A stretch of DNA of 64,000 nt, from positions 24,975-88,974 of the forward strand of contig CAOJUB010000006.1 of the NCBI GenBank assembly GCA_948443805.1, read 5' to 3'. A model generated the notes under the pieces. That model made no database searches, was not told the origin of the DNA, and saw only the letters and a program-made list of their open reading frames with translations. This DNA is from an uncultured Clostridia bacterium (lineage in GTDB: Bacteria; Bacillota; Clostridia; Oscillospirales; UBA644). The translations under genes were made by a program, and so were the position numbers. This document shows positions 8,907 through 17,370 of this stretch, in pieces; the stretch's first letter is position 1, and the number at the start of each line of letters is the position of its first letter.

Positions 8907-10082
8907 TTATTTCGAAAATACAATTTTTACAAATTTATTTTTTCCGCGGCTGATGACCAGATCTTCGGTCGGTTCATATTCCGCCTTCATGTCGGCAACC
9001 ACTTCGTTGTTGACCTTGATTCCTCTTCCCTGGATCAAACGGCGGGCTTCGGAGTTGGAGGGCGCAAGGCCGGCCGCAACCAGAAGCGAAATCAGCGACT
9101 GTTTGGTTTTTTCCACCGGGACTTCGGTTATTTTGTCGGGAATCGCGCCCGAGGCGATTTCTTGATAGCGCGCCGCGGCGGGAGCGATGGCCTGTTCTCT
9201 GTGGTACATTCTGACGATTTCCTCTGCATAGCGGAAATGCGCGCCGCGAATATCTTCTTTGATTAGCAGAAGAACTTGTTCTTCCGGCATGTCTGTGGTC
9301 AGGCGGAAATAATCGGCGATCAGCGAATCGGGGACTTTCATCGCTTTTTCATACATGATTTCGGGCGATTCGTCGAGCCCGATATAGTTGTCAAGGGATT
9401 TCGACATCTTTTCTACGCCGTCCAGCCCCGGAAGCAGCGGAAAGGTAATGACTTCCTGCGGTTCCTGGCCGTAATCCCGCTGCAACTCTCTGCCAACGAG
9501 GAGGTTAAAGGTCTGGTCGCTTCCACCGATTTCGATATCGGCGCCCAATGCGACCGAGTCGTAACCCTGTGCAAGCGGATAAAGAATTTCGTGAAGGCTG
9601 ATCGGCTGTTTTTCGTTATACCGTTTGGAAAAATCGTCCCGCTCCATGATGCGGGCTACCGTATATTTCGCTGCGAGCCGGATCACGTCGGCAAAGTTCA
9701 TTTTTCCGAGCCACTGGGAATTATATTCAATTCTTGTTTTTTCAGGATCAAGAATTTTTGTCGCCTGTTTAAAATAGGTTTCGCCGCTTTTTCTCGTTTC
9801 TTCCATTGTCAGCGAGGGCCGGGTCTTGCTTTTTCCGGAAGGGTCTCCGATCATACCGGTAAAATCGCCGATAACAAAAATGATTTCATGCCCCAGTTCC
9901 TGAAACAGCCGGAGTTTTCTGAGAACCACCGAGTGACCGAGATGAAGGTCGGGGCGGGAAGGATCGGCGCCGAGTTTGATTTTCAGTTTTTTTCCGCTTT
10001 CCAGTTTTTCTTTTAACCCTTCTTCCGAGAAAATGGCGATCGCGTCTCTTTTCAGGATTTCAAGCAGTTTTTCATTCGTCAT
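8907..10082 (-). CDS. tyrS: Tyrosyl-tRNA synthetase
   Basis: Class I synthetase charging tRNA-Tyr. 391 residues. Signature HLGHS follows GADPSRPDL, KMSKS is in GVEKMSKSLDN, and an S4-type RNA-binding domain occupies the last 60 residues (SNSEARRLIQGRGIKVN). The GADPSRPDLHLGH form resembles the second bacterial TyrRS lineage (TyrZ-like) rather than the Bacillus TyrS lineage. It has its own promoter and no T-box leader. Confidence 0.96.
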   Translation of the reverse strand: MTNEKLLEILKRDAIAIFSEEGLKEKLESGKKLKIKLGADPSRPDLHLGHSVVLRKLRLFQELGHEIIFVIGDFTGMIGDPSGKSKTRPSLTMEETRKSGETYFKQATKILDPEKTRIEYNSQWLGKMNFADVIRLAAKYTVARIMERDDFSKRYNEKQPISLHEILYPLAQGYDSVALGADIEIGGSDQTFNLLVGRELQRDYGQEPQEVITFPLLPGLDGVEKMSKSLDNYIGLDESPEIMYEKAMKVPDSLIADYFRLTTDMPEEQVLLLIKEDIRGAHFRYAEEIVRMYHREQAIAPAAARYQEIASGAIPDKITEVPVEKTKQSLISLLVAAGLAPSNSEARRLIQGRGIKVNNEVVADMKAEYEPTEDLVISRGKNKFVKIVFSK

Positions 10083-10115
10083 GGTGATGTGTTCCTTTTC
10101 TCTCTGTTTTTATTC

Positions 10116-10165
10116 GGAAAACCGGCCGAATATGCTCTTTATTATAGCATTTCCGGCCGGTTTTG
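10116..10165. repeat. Inverted repeat spanning the tyrS promoter
   Basis: Arms AAAACCGGCC (10116-10125 region) and GGCCGGTTTT (about 10156-10165) flank the -10 region; inner ATGCT and AGCAT extend the symmetry. One arm lies in the promoter spacer, so a DNA-level role (operator) is more likely than a transcript hairpin. Confidence 0.55.
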
Positions 10166-10169
10166 TCAA
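10141..10169 (-). promoter_or_regulatory. Sigma-A promoter of tyrS
   Basis: Minus strand TTGACA (10164-10169), 17-base spacer, TATAAT (10141-10146): perfect consensus. The leader is only about 50 bases long, leaving no room for a T-box. Confidence 0.88.
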
Positions 10170-10223
10170 GTCTTCTTTTTTTAGGGGGAAAATTCTCCGT
10201 TCTTCTTTCGGTTTCAAAAACCG

Positions 10224-10751
10224 TTATTTTAGAATTTTCCGCACCGCTTTCAGGATGACGGGAACCACAACGGTGTAAAGCGCCGCGGTGACAAGCGAGG
10301 AAATAATCCGGAAAACCGATTCTCCGAGGGCGAGAACATACGGATATTGGTAAACCACGCTGTCGATATAGGTAACCAACGTGTTCAGGATGGTGACAAT
10401 CAGCGAAGAAATGCAGATTTCAACCGCCAGAAACCCGACTTTTTCTTTTTTCCGGAAGGCGAGGAACAGCAGTCCCATTACCAACCCCCGGACCCCTGCC
10501 GGAAGAATCCAAAGCGCGGTTGTTGCGGTAAATCCGTAGCTGATCATTTGACCGATAAAGCTTCCCGTCAATCCTACGGCCATACCGGAAACCGGACCGT
10601 ACAGGATAGAGCAGAGGATGATCGGCAGGCCGCCGAAGGTGATTTTGATGTTCCCCATTTTGAGCGAGAGGGTGTCGAGAACAACGAACAGCGCGATCAT
10701 AACCGCCTGAACGCAAAGGGTTTTTAAGTAGTCTCTTGTTTTTTCTTTCAT
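10224..10751 (-). CDS. folT: ECF transporter S component, folate (FolT)
   Basis: Substrate-binding membrane subunit that captures folate for the energy-coupling-factor module. 175 residues with about six hydrophobic segments. The family pattern MGNIKITFGGLPIILCSILYGP and FTATTALWILPAGVRG is typical of FolT. The assignment is strongly supported by the THF riboswitch in its leader. EcfA/EcfT are not in the window, so it must share a module encoded elsewhere. AAAGGA lies 7-8 bases before the ATG at 10751. Confidence 0.93.
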   Translation of the reverse strand: MKEKTRDYLKTLCVQAVMIALFVVLDTLSLKMGNIKITFGGLPIILCSILYGPVSGMAVGLTGSFIGQMISYGFTATTALWILPAGVRGLVMGLLFLAFRKKEKVGFLAVEICISSLIVTILNTLVTYIDSVVYQYPYVLALGESVFRIISSLVTAALYTVVVPVILKAVRKILK

Positions 10752-10769
10752 TTCATTCGTTCCTTTCTC

Positions 10770-10802
10770 TGTCGGAGATTTTCTGCAAAAAAAAATCTCC
10801 GG
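10770..10802 (-). promoter_or_regulatory. Hairpin just upstream of the folT ribosome site
   Basis: Minus strand CGGAGATTTT and AAAATCTCCG form a 10-pair stem around a short loop (plus-strand 10773-10801), ending about 20 bases before folT. Possible expression platform or mRNA-stabilising hairpin for the riboswitch upstream; there is no terminator-like T tract after it. Confidence 0.4.
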
Positions 10803-10984
10803 ATATCCAGATCCAGAGCGAGCCGTAAATAATTGTTTTTCAGACAGCGGAAAAAGAAGAACGGAGACGAAACCGTTTCTTTAACGGAAAACCCTGCTTT
10901 CAGAATTTCCGATCGCGATATTTCTTTTCAGAAACTGCTTTTTGTCAAAAGAAACCGGCCGGTGCTGCCTTTCAAGTTTTATTC

Positions 10985-11080
10985 AACAGCGGACGCGGCA
11001 TTACATCGCGGGGCGACCCCCTTTCGTCCGCAGGCAACTTCCCATCTCTGCGGCACTAAACGCATAATGCCTACTCTGTA
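10985..11080 (-). ncRNA. THF (tetrahydrofolate) riboswitch, class I
   Basis: Minus-strand RNA begins ACAGAGTAGGCATTATGCG and ends CGCGTCCGCTGTT. It contains the conserved AGAGTAG near the 5' end, GCGTT..AGTG, a P3 stem CCGCAG/CTGCGG around a GATGGGAAGTTGC segment, GGGGGTCGCCCC, the P2 pairing GGCATTA/TAATGCC, and the 3' GTCCGCT that closes P1 with the 5' end. These match the folT-associated THF-I aptamer. It lies 234 bases upstream of folT. Confidence 0.9.
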
Positions 11081-11085
11081 TTTTT

Positions 11086-11114
11086 ATTATAGCATAAGTT
11101 TTCTGCAGGGGCAA
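11086..11114 (-). promoter_or_regulatory. Sigma-A promoter of riboswitch-folT
   Basis: Minus strand TTGCCC (11109-11114), 17-base spacer, TATAAT (11086-11091). The predicted transcript start is within a few bases of the THF aptamer. Confidence 0.8.
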
Positions 11115-11293
11115 GTTTTTTTTGATTTTTTTACAGAATTTTCATTCTTTTTTCTGCCGTGCCGGACGGTTTCGCCGGCCGGGCTGCGGCAAATTTTCTT
11201 GCGTGTTTTTGCTTTTTTTCAGTTGTTTTCAAAATGTTCAATTTTTCCTCTGGGGTTTTTCGTCATTTGTACTGAAAATTTCCCGTTTCCGTC

Positions 11294-11322
11294 TTGCTTT
11301 TTGCTGAAAATCGTGGTATAAT
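11294..11322 (+). promoter_or_regulatory. Sigma-A promoter of the mre operon
   Basis: TTGCTT (11294-11299), 17-base spacer, TATAAT (11317-11322). It leaves a leader of about 210 bases before mreB in which I see no recognisable riboswitch. The 180 bases between this and the folT promoter hold no gene I can support. Confidence 0.75.
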
Positions 11323-11537
11323 ATACTATAAAATATTCTGGAACTTTATCCTTTTTTGAATCGGGGCGTTTGCGCCGGAAGAAAGAAAAGAACGGGGGCT
11401 TTTCCCGGTCGGTTTTTTCGGCGGAACGGTTTCCCGGACAGGTTTTGATTTTTAACGTTTTCAACCCTGACATACAAAAACAACAACGCGCGGTTTTCGG
11501 ACGGCCTGCGGCGGAAAAGAAAGGAATTTTCATCATC

Positions 11538-12542
11538 ATGGGAATGAACGATTACGGAATTGATCTCGGAACGGCCAACACGCTGGTTTACCGAAAAAGC
11601 AAAGGAATTATTGTCAACGAACCATCGTTGATTGCAACCGATATTCTTTCTGAAAAAACCATTGCCGTTGGCAACGAAGCCAAAGCCATGCTCGGCCGCG
11701 TTCCACAGACGGTTTCGGTTGACTATACGATTAACGATGGCGTGATTTCAGCTTTTGACAAAACCGAACAGATGCTTCGTCTGTTTATGTCGGAGGCTCT
11801 TTCCTCCTGGGGAAACGGAAACCGGATCGTCATGTCGATCCCCTGTCATTCCACGCCGGTTGACCGGCGTGCGGTCAAAGATCTCGGTTATACGTTAAAG
11901 GCGAAAAAGGTTTTTCTGATCGAAGAGCCTTTGGCTGCCGCGCTGGGGTCGAACCTGGCCGTTTTTGAGCCGTGCGGCCGAATGGTTGTTGATATGGGCG
12001 CCGGTACGACCGAAATTGCCGTTTTGTCCTTAGGCGGTGTGGTTTTTCATTATTCGCTTTCCAATTCCGGCGGAAATCAGATGAATCAGGAGATCGTCAA
12101 CTATATCCGCACGCAGTACAGTATTCTGATCGGAGAGCCAACGGCGGAGGCGCTGAAGGTGAATCTCGGCGGCGTGCTGGACACCGGAACGGTGGAATTT
12201 ATGACGGTCAGCGGTCTGAATTTAAATAAACGGCTGCCGGAAAACCTGGTTGTTTCTTCCGATGATATCCGGGATGCGATTATGCCGACGGTGAAAACGA
12301 TTGTTGAGGGAATCCGGTATACGCTGGAGAATATTGATCCGGAGATTTCCTCCGATATTATTGCAAACGGGATTTTATTGACCGGCGGCGTTGCGATGCT
12401 CCCCAACTGGGTCGATTTGATTGAAAAAAAACTGGGTGTGAAATCCACTCTTTCCGATTATCCGCTGGAAAGCGTTGCTATCGGTGCGGGGAACGCCTTT
12501 GACCATATGGATTTGTTACGAAAATATAATTCTTTGCAGTAA
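11538..12542 (+). CDS. mreB: Rod-shape determining actin homologue MreB/Mbl
   Basis: Cytoskeletal ATPase that guides lateral wall synthesis by the Rod complex. 334 residues, normal length. Actin-fold signatures are visible: phosphate-1 GIDLGTANTLVY, phosphate-2 VVDMGAGTTEIAVLS, and adenosine motif GILLTGGVAML. The start at 11538 follows AAAGGA by 12 bases; an ATG two codons later is possible. First gene of mreB-mreC-mreD-mrdA. Confidence 0.96.
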   Translation: MGMNDYGIDLGTANTLVYRKSKGIIVNEPSLIATDILSEKTIAVGNEAKAMLGRVPQTVSVDYTINDGVISAFDKTEQMLRLFMSEALSSWGNGNRIVMSIPCHSTPVDRRAVKDLGYTLKAKKVFLIEEPLAAALGSNLAVFEPCGRMVVDMGAGTTEIAVLSLGGVVFHYSLSNSGGNQMNQEIVNYIRTQYSILIGEPTAEALKVNLGGVLDTGTVEFMTVSGLNLNKRLPENLVVSSDDIRDAIMPTVKTIVEGIRYTLENIDPEISSDIIANGILLTGGVAMLPNWVDLIEKKLGVKSTLSDYPLESVAIGAGNAFDHMDLLRKYNSLQ

Positions 12543-12602
12543 GCCGGAAAACCGGCGGAAACGCCGTTTCGCAACAGAAACAGGAAGGGGGCGCCGCTCG
12601 TT

Positions 12603-13436
12603 ATGAAAGATTTTTTTAAAGGCCGGTTTTTTATCGGAATGATCATTGTTCTGGCGCTTCTTGCCGGGATTATGGTGAATTTTCTCGCCGGCGGAGGAAC
12701 GACTCCGCCTCAGCAGCTGATCGGGATTCTTCTGACGCCGTTTCAGTCGGCGGCGGTTTCGGTGCGCAATTCCGTTTCGGATTTCTTTTCTTCTTTTCGG
12801 GAACGGGATACGCTGCGGGAAGAGAATGAAAATCTTCGCCGGCAGATTTCCGAGCTGGAAGAAAAACTCGAGCAGAATTATCTTATGGAAAGTGAAAATG
12901 AACGGCTGCGTCTCCTTCTTGGTATTTCGGAGGAGCATCCGGAATTTACCTTTACCGCTGCCGATATCGTTTCGGTTTCTTCCGGCGGCTGGCAGGCGAC
13001 CTTTTCCGTCAATAAAGGCACTTCGTCGGGGATTTCCCGGCGTGACGTTGTTGTCTGCGCCGACGGTCTGGTGGGTTATGTGCAGGAAGTGGGCGTGAAC
13101 TGGGCGAAGATTGTTTCGCTGATTGATCCGCAGGTCGGGGTCGGCGCGATTGTTGTCCGGACCGGAGACGCTGCCATGAGCGAGGGGACGCCGGAGCTGA
13201 AAGCCGATGGAAAATTCCGGATTACCCACCTGAGTCCGTCCGCCACCGTCAACCGCGGGGACATTGTCTGCAGTTCCGGGCTTGGCGGCAGTTTTCCTTC
13301 CGGTCTTCGGCTGGGTACGATTTCCGATATTTCGGTGGAGGATAACGGCCTTTCGAAATCTGCCGTTATTACGCCTGCAGCGGATTTGGAAAATATAAAA
13401 AGAGTGTATATCATCAATAATTTTGAACCGGAATAA
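12603..13436 (+). CDS. mreC: Rod shape-determining protein MreC
   Basis: Periplasmic-side scaffold of the elongation machinery that activates PBP2. 277 residues: a transmembrane helix at about 9-30, a coiled coil at about 65-103 (RERDTLREENENLRRQISEL), then the two beta-domains typical of MreC with the GLVGYV and SGLGGSFPSGLRLG motifs. It follows mreB by 60 bases with GGAAGGGGG upstream. Confidence 0.94.
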   Translation: MKDFFKGRFFIGMIIVLALLAGIMVNFLAGGGTTPPQQLIGILLTPFQSAAVSVRNSVSDFFSSFRERDTLREENENLRRQISELEEKLEQNYLMESENERLRLLLGISEEHPEFTFTAADIVSVSSGGWQATFSVNKGTSSGISRRDVVVCADGLVGYVQEVGVNWAKIVSLIDPQVGVGAIVVRTGDAAMSEGTPELKADGKFRITHLSPSATVNRGDIVCSSGLGGSFPSGLRLGTISDISVEDNGLSKSAVITPAADLENIKRVYIINNFEPE

Positions 13437-13487
13437 AGGATTTCGGAGCCGTCTTTTATTTCAGCGCGTTTAAGGGTTTGTTTGGAT

Positions 13488-14015
13488 ATGAAAAAAAAGA
13501 TTTTTTTTCACGCGGCGTTGCTTTTTGTTTTTGTTCTTTTGCAGTATACGATCGTTCCTGTTCAATATAACCGGGCGTCGCCTGACTATATTTTGGTTAC
13601 AGTCGTTATGGCGGCGCTTTTCTGCAACTATCGCTTTGCTTCGGTGTACGGCTTGATTGCCGGCCTTTTGTGCGACTATTGCGACGGCCTTCTTTTCGGG
13701 CTGAAGGGCGCGCTGTTTTTGATTTGCGGTTATTTGATCGGCGTTTTGGTTCAGGTGATTCTTTCCCGGAATCTGCTGACGGCGTATCTTGTATTCTGTT
13801 CGGCGTTTATCGGCTGCCAGACCTTTTACTGGCTTGCTTTTTGTCTGCTGGAACATTCCGGGAGCATCGGCCGGATTTTGGTGAACTATCTGGTTCCCCA
13901 GTTTCTTCTTACCGTACCGTTTGTCGCCGTATATTATTGGCTCTGTTCCAGGGTTCTTCCGGAAAAAGAGAAGGATACCCGGAGAAAAAAACGCAGGAGG
14001 CTTCTTGATCAATGA
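13488..14015 (+). CDS. mreD: Rod shape-determining protein MreD
   Basis: Integral membrane component of the elongasome, 175 residues with five to six hydrophobic segments. Recognised by YNRASPDYILVTVVMAAL, the DYCDGLLFGLKG segment characteristic of MreD, and position between mreC and PBP2. A TTG two codons upstream (13482) is an alternative start; AAGGG at about 13472 fits either. The basic C-terminus (RRKKRRRLLDQ) overlaps mrdA by ATGA. Confidence 0.92.
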   Translation: MKKKIFFHAALLFVFVLLQYTIVPVQYNRASPDYILVTVVMAALFCNYRFASVYGLIAGLLCDYCDGLLFGLKGALFLICGYLIGVLVQVILSRNLLTAYLVFCSAFIGCQTFYWLAFCLLEHSGSIGRILVNYLVPQFLLTVPFVAVYYWLCSRVLPEKEKDTRRKKRRRLLDQ

Positions 14016-16048
14016 AGGATAAACTTGGCCGCGTTGCGGTTCTCGGTATCATTTTTCTTATCATTTTTGCCGTTTTTGTCTATCGGCTTGTCGATCTTCA
14101 GATTATCGAAGGCGCGGCCTATGCCGAGAAATCCCAGAGCCGGGTTGTGACAAAAACCACCGTGAAAGCCGCCCGCGGAGAAATTCTCGACCGGAACTGC
14201 CGGCCGATCGTCTTAAACAATAAGGTTTTTACAGCGGAATTCAATATGTCGCTGATGAAAGACCTGAACGGAACAATTGAAAAGGTCATTACGATTTTTG
14301 AGGGCTGCGGTCAGGCCTATCAGACCGATTTCCCGATTACGGTGACAAAGCCGTATGCCTTTGAAGCTTCGGTTTTTTCTTCGGAAAAAGCTTTTGCGGA
14401 ATTTAAAAAATTTCTGGAAAGCAAAAAGATCGACCCGAATCTTTCGGCCGAAGAGATTGTATCACTTCTGGCGAAAAAATACGATATTTCCGGTTATAAC
14501 GATGACATGACGGCGAAGATTGTCTCCGTTCGCTATGCGATGGAATTTCATACGGTAAACCGGTTTTATACCTTTGCCGAAGATATCAGCCTTTCAGCGG
14601 CGACGGCGCTGAAAGAACATACCGGGGAACTGCCGGGCGTTACCGTAGAAGAATTGCCGGTCCGGATTTATTCTCACGATTATTTTGCATCGCATATTAT
14701 CGGAACCGTTGGCAAAATCTACGCAGAGGAATATGAGGCTCTGGAAAAGAAAGGCTATGCGCCAAACGACACGGTCGGCAAGGACGGAATCGAGAAGGTC
14801 TGCGAGGATGTTTTGCGGGGAACCGACGGTTACCGCTATGCGATTCAGGATATTACGGGAAATTCGACCGAAACGGTAACATCGAAAGATAAGGATCCTC
14901 AGAAGGGCAACGATGTGATTCTAACCTTGGATATGAATATGCAGCTAATCTGCGAAAAATCGCTGCCGGAAATTATTGCATCGCTCCGCGAACTGAACGG
15001 AGAAGAATCCGCATCGTCAGGCGCCGCCGTTTTTATGGAAATTGAGACCGGAGAAATTCTTTCCTCCGCGTCCTACCCGACCTATAATTTGGAAACCTTC
15101 AATAAGGATTACGATATCCTTTCCAAACAGCAAAAGGCTTCCCCCTACCTGAACCGTGTGATTTCCGGGGTTTTTGCGCCGGGTTCCACCTATAAAATGG
15201 TGACGGCTGTCGCCGGGCTTGAAACCGGCGTGCTTTCGCCGTCCACAACTTATAGCTGCCCCGGCCGGTATACCTACTATGACGATTATCAGCCGACTTG
15301 TTTTGCTTCTACTGCACATGGACGGGTGAACGTGATGACCGCGCTTCAGAAATCCTGCAACGGATACTTTTTTGACGCGGCAAGGAAAATGGGGATTGAT
15401 ACGTTGGATGAATACTGTTATTCGCTTGGTTTCGGAACGCTGACGGGAATTGAGTTGCCCAATGAAAAACCGGGGCTTGTTGCCAGCCGGGCGGCTCGGG
15501 AGGCAAAAGGGCTTTATTGGACGGACGGAGAAACGCTTTTGGCGGGAATCGGGCAGTCCGACCATGCCGTAACGCCGTTGCAGCTCTGCAATTATGTTGC
15601 AACGATTGCACGGCGCGGCAGCCGTTTGGAACCGCATATCATCAAAAGCGTCAGAAATAACGAAACCGGAGAGATTGTTTCCGAAACGCAGCCGAAAGAA
15701 GTTGTTCATTCAAATTTCTCTGAAAAAACCGTAGAACTGGTTCTTCGGGGAATGGAAATGGTAACGGAATCGGGCGGTTCTCTTTACAGCAGTTTTTCCG
15801 ATTATAATCTGACTTCCGTTGCGGCAAAGACCGGTACCGCCGAGGTAACAAACGGACTTCCGAATTCGCTTCTTGTCGGCGTTGCGCCGGCGGAGGATCC
15901 AAAAATCGCCTTTGCGGTTGTCATCGAAAACGGAGGCGCGGGTTCAAGCGCGACGCTTGCCGTTTTGGTGAAGGAAGTTTTAACCTATTATTTTGCCGGA
16001 AAAGATTCGGCGGAAACGGTTCACGCGCCGGGAACATTGCTTCCCTGA
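14012..16048 (+). CDS. mrdA: Penicillin-binding protein 2 (transpeptidase MrdA family)
   Basis: Class B PBP that crosslinks lateral-wall peptidoglycan with RodA. 678 residues: N-terminal transmembrane helix (about 8-28), dimerisation domain with ARGEILDRN, then the transpeptidase with SxxK STYK (Ser392, Lys395), SxN SCN (Ser448) and KTG (606-608). The ATGA overlap with mreD (14012-14015) indicates translational coupling. RodA is not next to it, so the glycosyltransferase partner lies elsewhere. Confidence 0.95.
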   Translation: MKDKLGRVAVLGIIFLIIFAVFVYRLVDLQIIEGAAYAEKSQSRVVTKTTVKAARGEILDRNCRPIVLNNKVFTAEFNMSLMKDLNGTIEKVITIFEGCGQAYQTDFPITVTKPYAFEASVFSSEKAFAEFKKFLESKKIDPNLSAEEIVSLLAKKYDISGYNDDMTAKIVSVRYAMEFHTVNRFYTFAEDISLSAATALKEHTGELPGVTVEELPVRIYSHDYFASHIIGTVGKIYAEEYEALEKKGYAPNDTVGKDGIEKVCEDVLRGTDGYRYAIQDITGNSTETVTSKDKDPQKGNDVILTLDMNMQLICEKSLPEIIASLRELNGEESASSGAAVFMEIETGEILSSASYPTYNLETFNKDYDILSKQQKASPYLNRVISGVFAPGSTYKMVTAVAGLETGVLSPSTTYSCPGRYTYYDDYQPTCFASTAHGRVNVMTALQKSCNGYFFDAARKMGIDTLDEYCYSLGFGTLTGIELPNEKPGLVASRAAREAKGLYWTDGETLLAGIGQSDHAVTPLQLCNYVATIARRGSRLEPHIIKSVRNNETGEIVSETQPKEVVHSNFSEKTVELVLRGMEMVTESGGSLYSSFSDYNLTSVAAKTGTAEVTNGLPNSLLVGVAPAEDPKIAFAVVIENGGAGSSATLAVLVKEVLTYYFAGKDSAETVHAPGTLLP

Positions 16049-16098
16049 GGCTGTTTGGAAAGGAACAAAAAGGAAAGACGGGAAAGGAGAGTTTCGTC

Positions 16099-16842
16099 AT
16101 GGGGAGAGTCTTGCTGGTCGCTTCGGGAAAAGGCGGCGTGGGAAAATCGACGCTGACGGCAAATCTTGCCGCGAGCCTTGCGGAGTCGGGCAGGCGGGTT
16201 CTGTGTATCGACGGGGATTTGCAGATGCGGAATCTGGATATTCTGCTGGGGCTTTCGGATCAGGTTCTTTTTGATTTGCAGGATATTTTTCTTGCCCGGT
16301 GTGATTTCGATAAGGCGTGCGTTCGCCATCCGGAACATCCGAACCTGTTTCTTCTTTCCGCACCGGTTGTTTTAAGCGAGGACCCCTATGATCTGTATGG
16401 CTTTATCCGGCGGCTTGCCGAGGAAAAACGGCCGGAATTTGATTTTGTGTTTATCGACTGTCCTTCCGGTTCGGGCGATTATTTGGAGGTGCTGGTTCAC
16501 CGCGGGGTAGACGTTTTGGTTGTCGTTACACCGGAGCCTGCCGCCATGCGGGACGCCGAGCGGACAGCCGCAATCGCCGCCGGGCAGGGCGGGACGACCC
16601 GGCTGATTATCAACCGAGTGCGGAAAACGCTTGTGAATCGGGGCGTTCTTCCCGATATGGATGATACGATTGACGCCTGCGAGGTTCGCCTGATCGGTCT
16701 TGTGCCGGAGGACATCCGCCTTTATGTCAGCGGCGCTGAAGGCAAGCTTCTCTGTGATCTCCGAAGAACCGCAGCGCGGACGGCAATTGAAAATACAGCC
16801 AAACGGATTGCCGGAAAAAGTGTTCCTCTTGCAAAATTCTGA
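16099..16842 (+). CDS. minD: MinD-type P-loop ATPase
   Basis: Deviant Walker A ATPase of the MinD/ParA superfamily (GKGGVGKST at residues 10-18; switch I DGDLQMRNLD; Walker B FDFVFIDCPSG). MinD normally positions MinC to block polar division. 247 residues, slightly short. No MinC or MinE/DivIVA gene is adjacent, and the C-terminus (ENTAKRIAGKSVPLAKF) does not show the usual amphipathic membrane-targeting helix. It follows PBP2 by 50 bases, so it belongs to the cell-shape operon. FlhG-like or other MinD paralogues are possible. Confidence 0.85.
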   Translation: MGRVLLVASGKGGVGKSTLTANLAASLAESGRRVLCIDGDLQMRNLDILLGLSDQVLFDLQDIFLARCDFDKACVRHPEHPNLFLLSAPVVLSEDPYDLYGFIRRLAEEKRPEFDFVFIDCPSGSGDYLEVLVHRGVDVLVVVTPEPAAMRDAERTAAIAAGQGGTTRLIINRVRKTLVNRGVLPDMDDTIDACEVRLIGLVPEDIRLYVSGAEGKLLCDLRRTAARTAIENTAKRIAGKSVPLAKF

Positions 16843-16885
16843 ACCGTAAGGCTACGTTTTGGGAAAAAGAAAGGAATGATCGTTT

Positions 16886-17299
16886 ATGAATATTGCGCTG
16901 ATCGCTCACGATAAAAAGAAAGAACTGATGGTGCAGTTTTGTATTGCTTATTGCGGAATTCTTTCCAAACACAATCTCTGTGCCACCGCAACCACCGGCA
17001 AGATCGTTTCCGATACGACCGGACTGAAAATTACCCGTTTCATGTCGGGCAGCCGGGGCGGAGAAGAACAGATTGCGTCCCGTATTGCCTATGATGAAAT
17101 CGATATTCTTCTGTATTTCAGAGATCCTTCCGGGGATTTCCGCAGAGACAACGAAGGACAAGTTCTGCTTCGTCTCTGCGATATGCACAACATTCCGGTT
17201 GCGACCAATATTGCAACCGCCGAGATTTTGATCCGGGCTCTCGACCGGGGCGATCTGGAATGGCGGGAGGCGAGAACCGCGCCGAAAAACTTTTTTTGA
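16886..17299 (+). CDS. mgsA: Methylglyoxal synthase-like protein with altered active site
   Basis: Methylglyoxal synthase converts dihydroxyacetone phosphate to methylglyoxal plus phosphate. 137 residues, colinear with Bacillus MgsA from IALIAHDKKK to ATNIATAEILIRALD. Two active-site positions differ: the family GGDQQ reads GGEEQ, so the catalytic Asp is Glu60, and the family PHEPD/PHDPD reads RRDNE, so the conserved His is Arg87. The second catalytic Asp is kept (Asp80 in FRDP). Fold assignment is firm; whether it still makes methylglyoxal is uncertain. It lies between minD and hisS. Confidence 0.85.
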   Translation: MNIALIAHDKKKELMVQFCIAYCGILSKHNLCATATTGKIVSDTTGLKITRFMSGSRGGEEQIASRIAYDEIDILLYFRDPSGDFRRDNEGQVLLRLCDMHNIPVATNIATAEILIRALDRGDLEWREARTAPKNFF

Positions 17300-17370
17300 G
17301 CTGGCGAGAGGTTTTGGGTTTATTATAGAAAAAGACAAACGCAGGCAAAGGCGTTGGATGGGAGAAAGAT

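Noticed and set aside
9276..10016. Long open frame on the plus strand opposite tyrS
   Set aside because: Antisense shadow of tyrS; no promoter or ribosome site.
10083..10223. T-box leader for tyrS
   Set aside because: The promoter lies about 50 bases from the start codon and no T-box (AGGGTGGNACCGCG-like) sequence is seen; the same check failed ahead of hisS and thrS.
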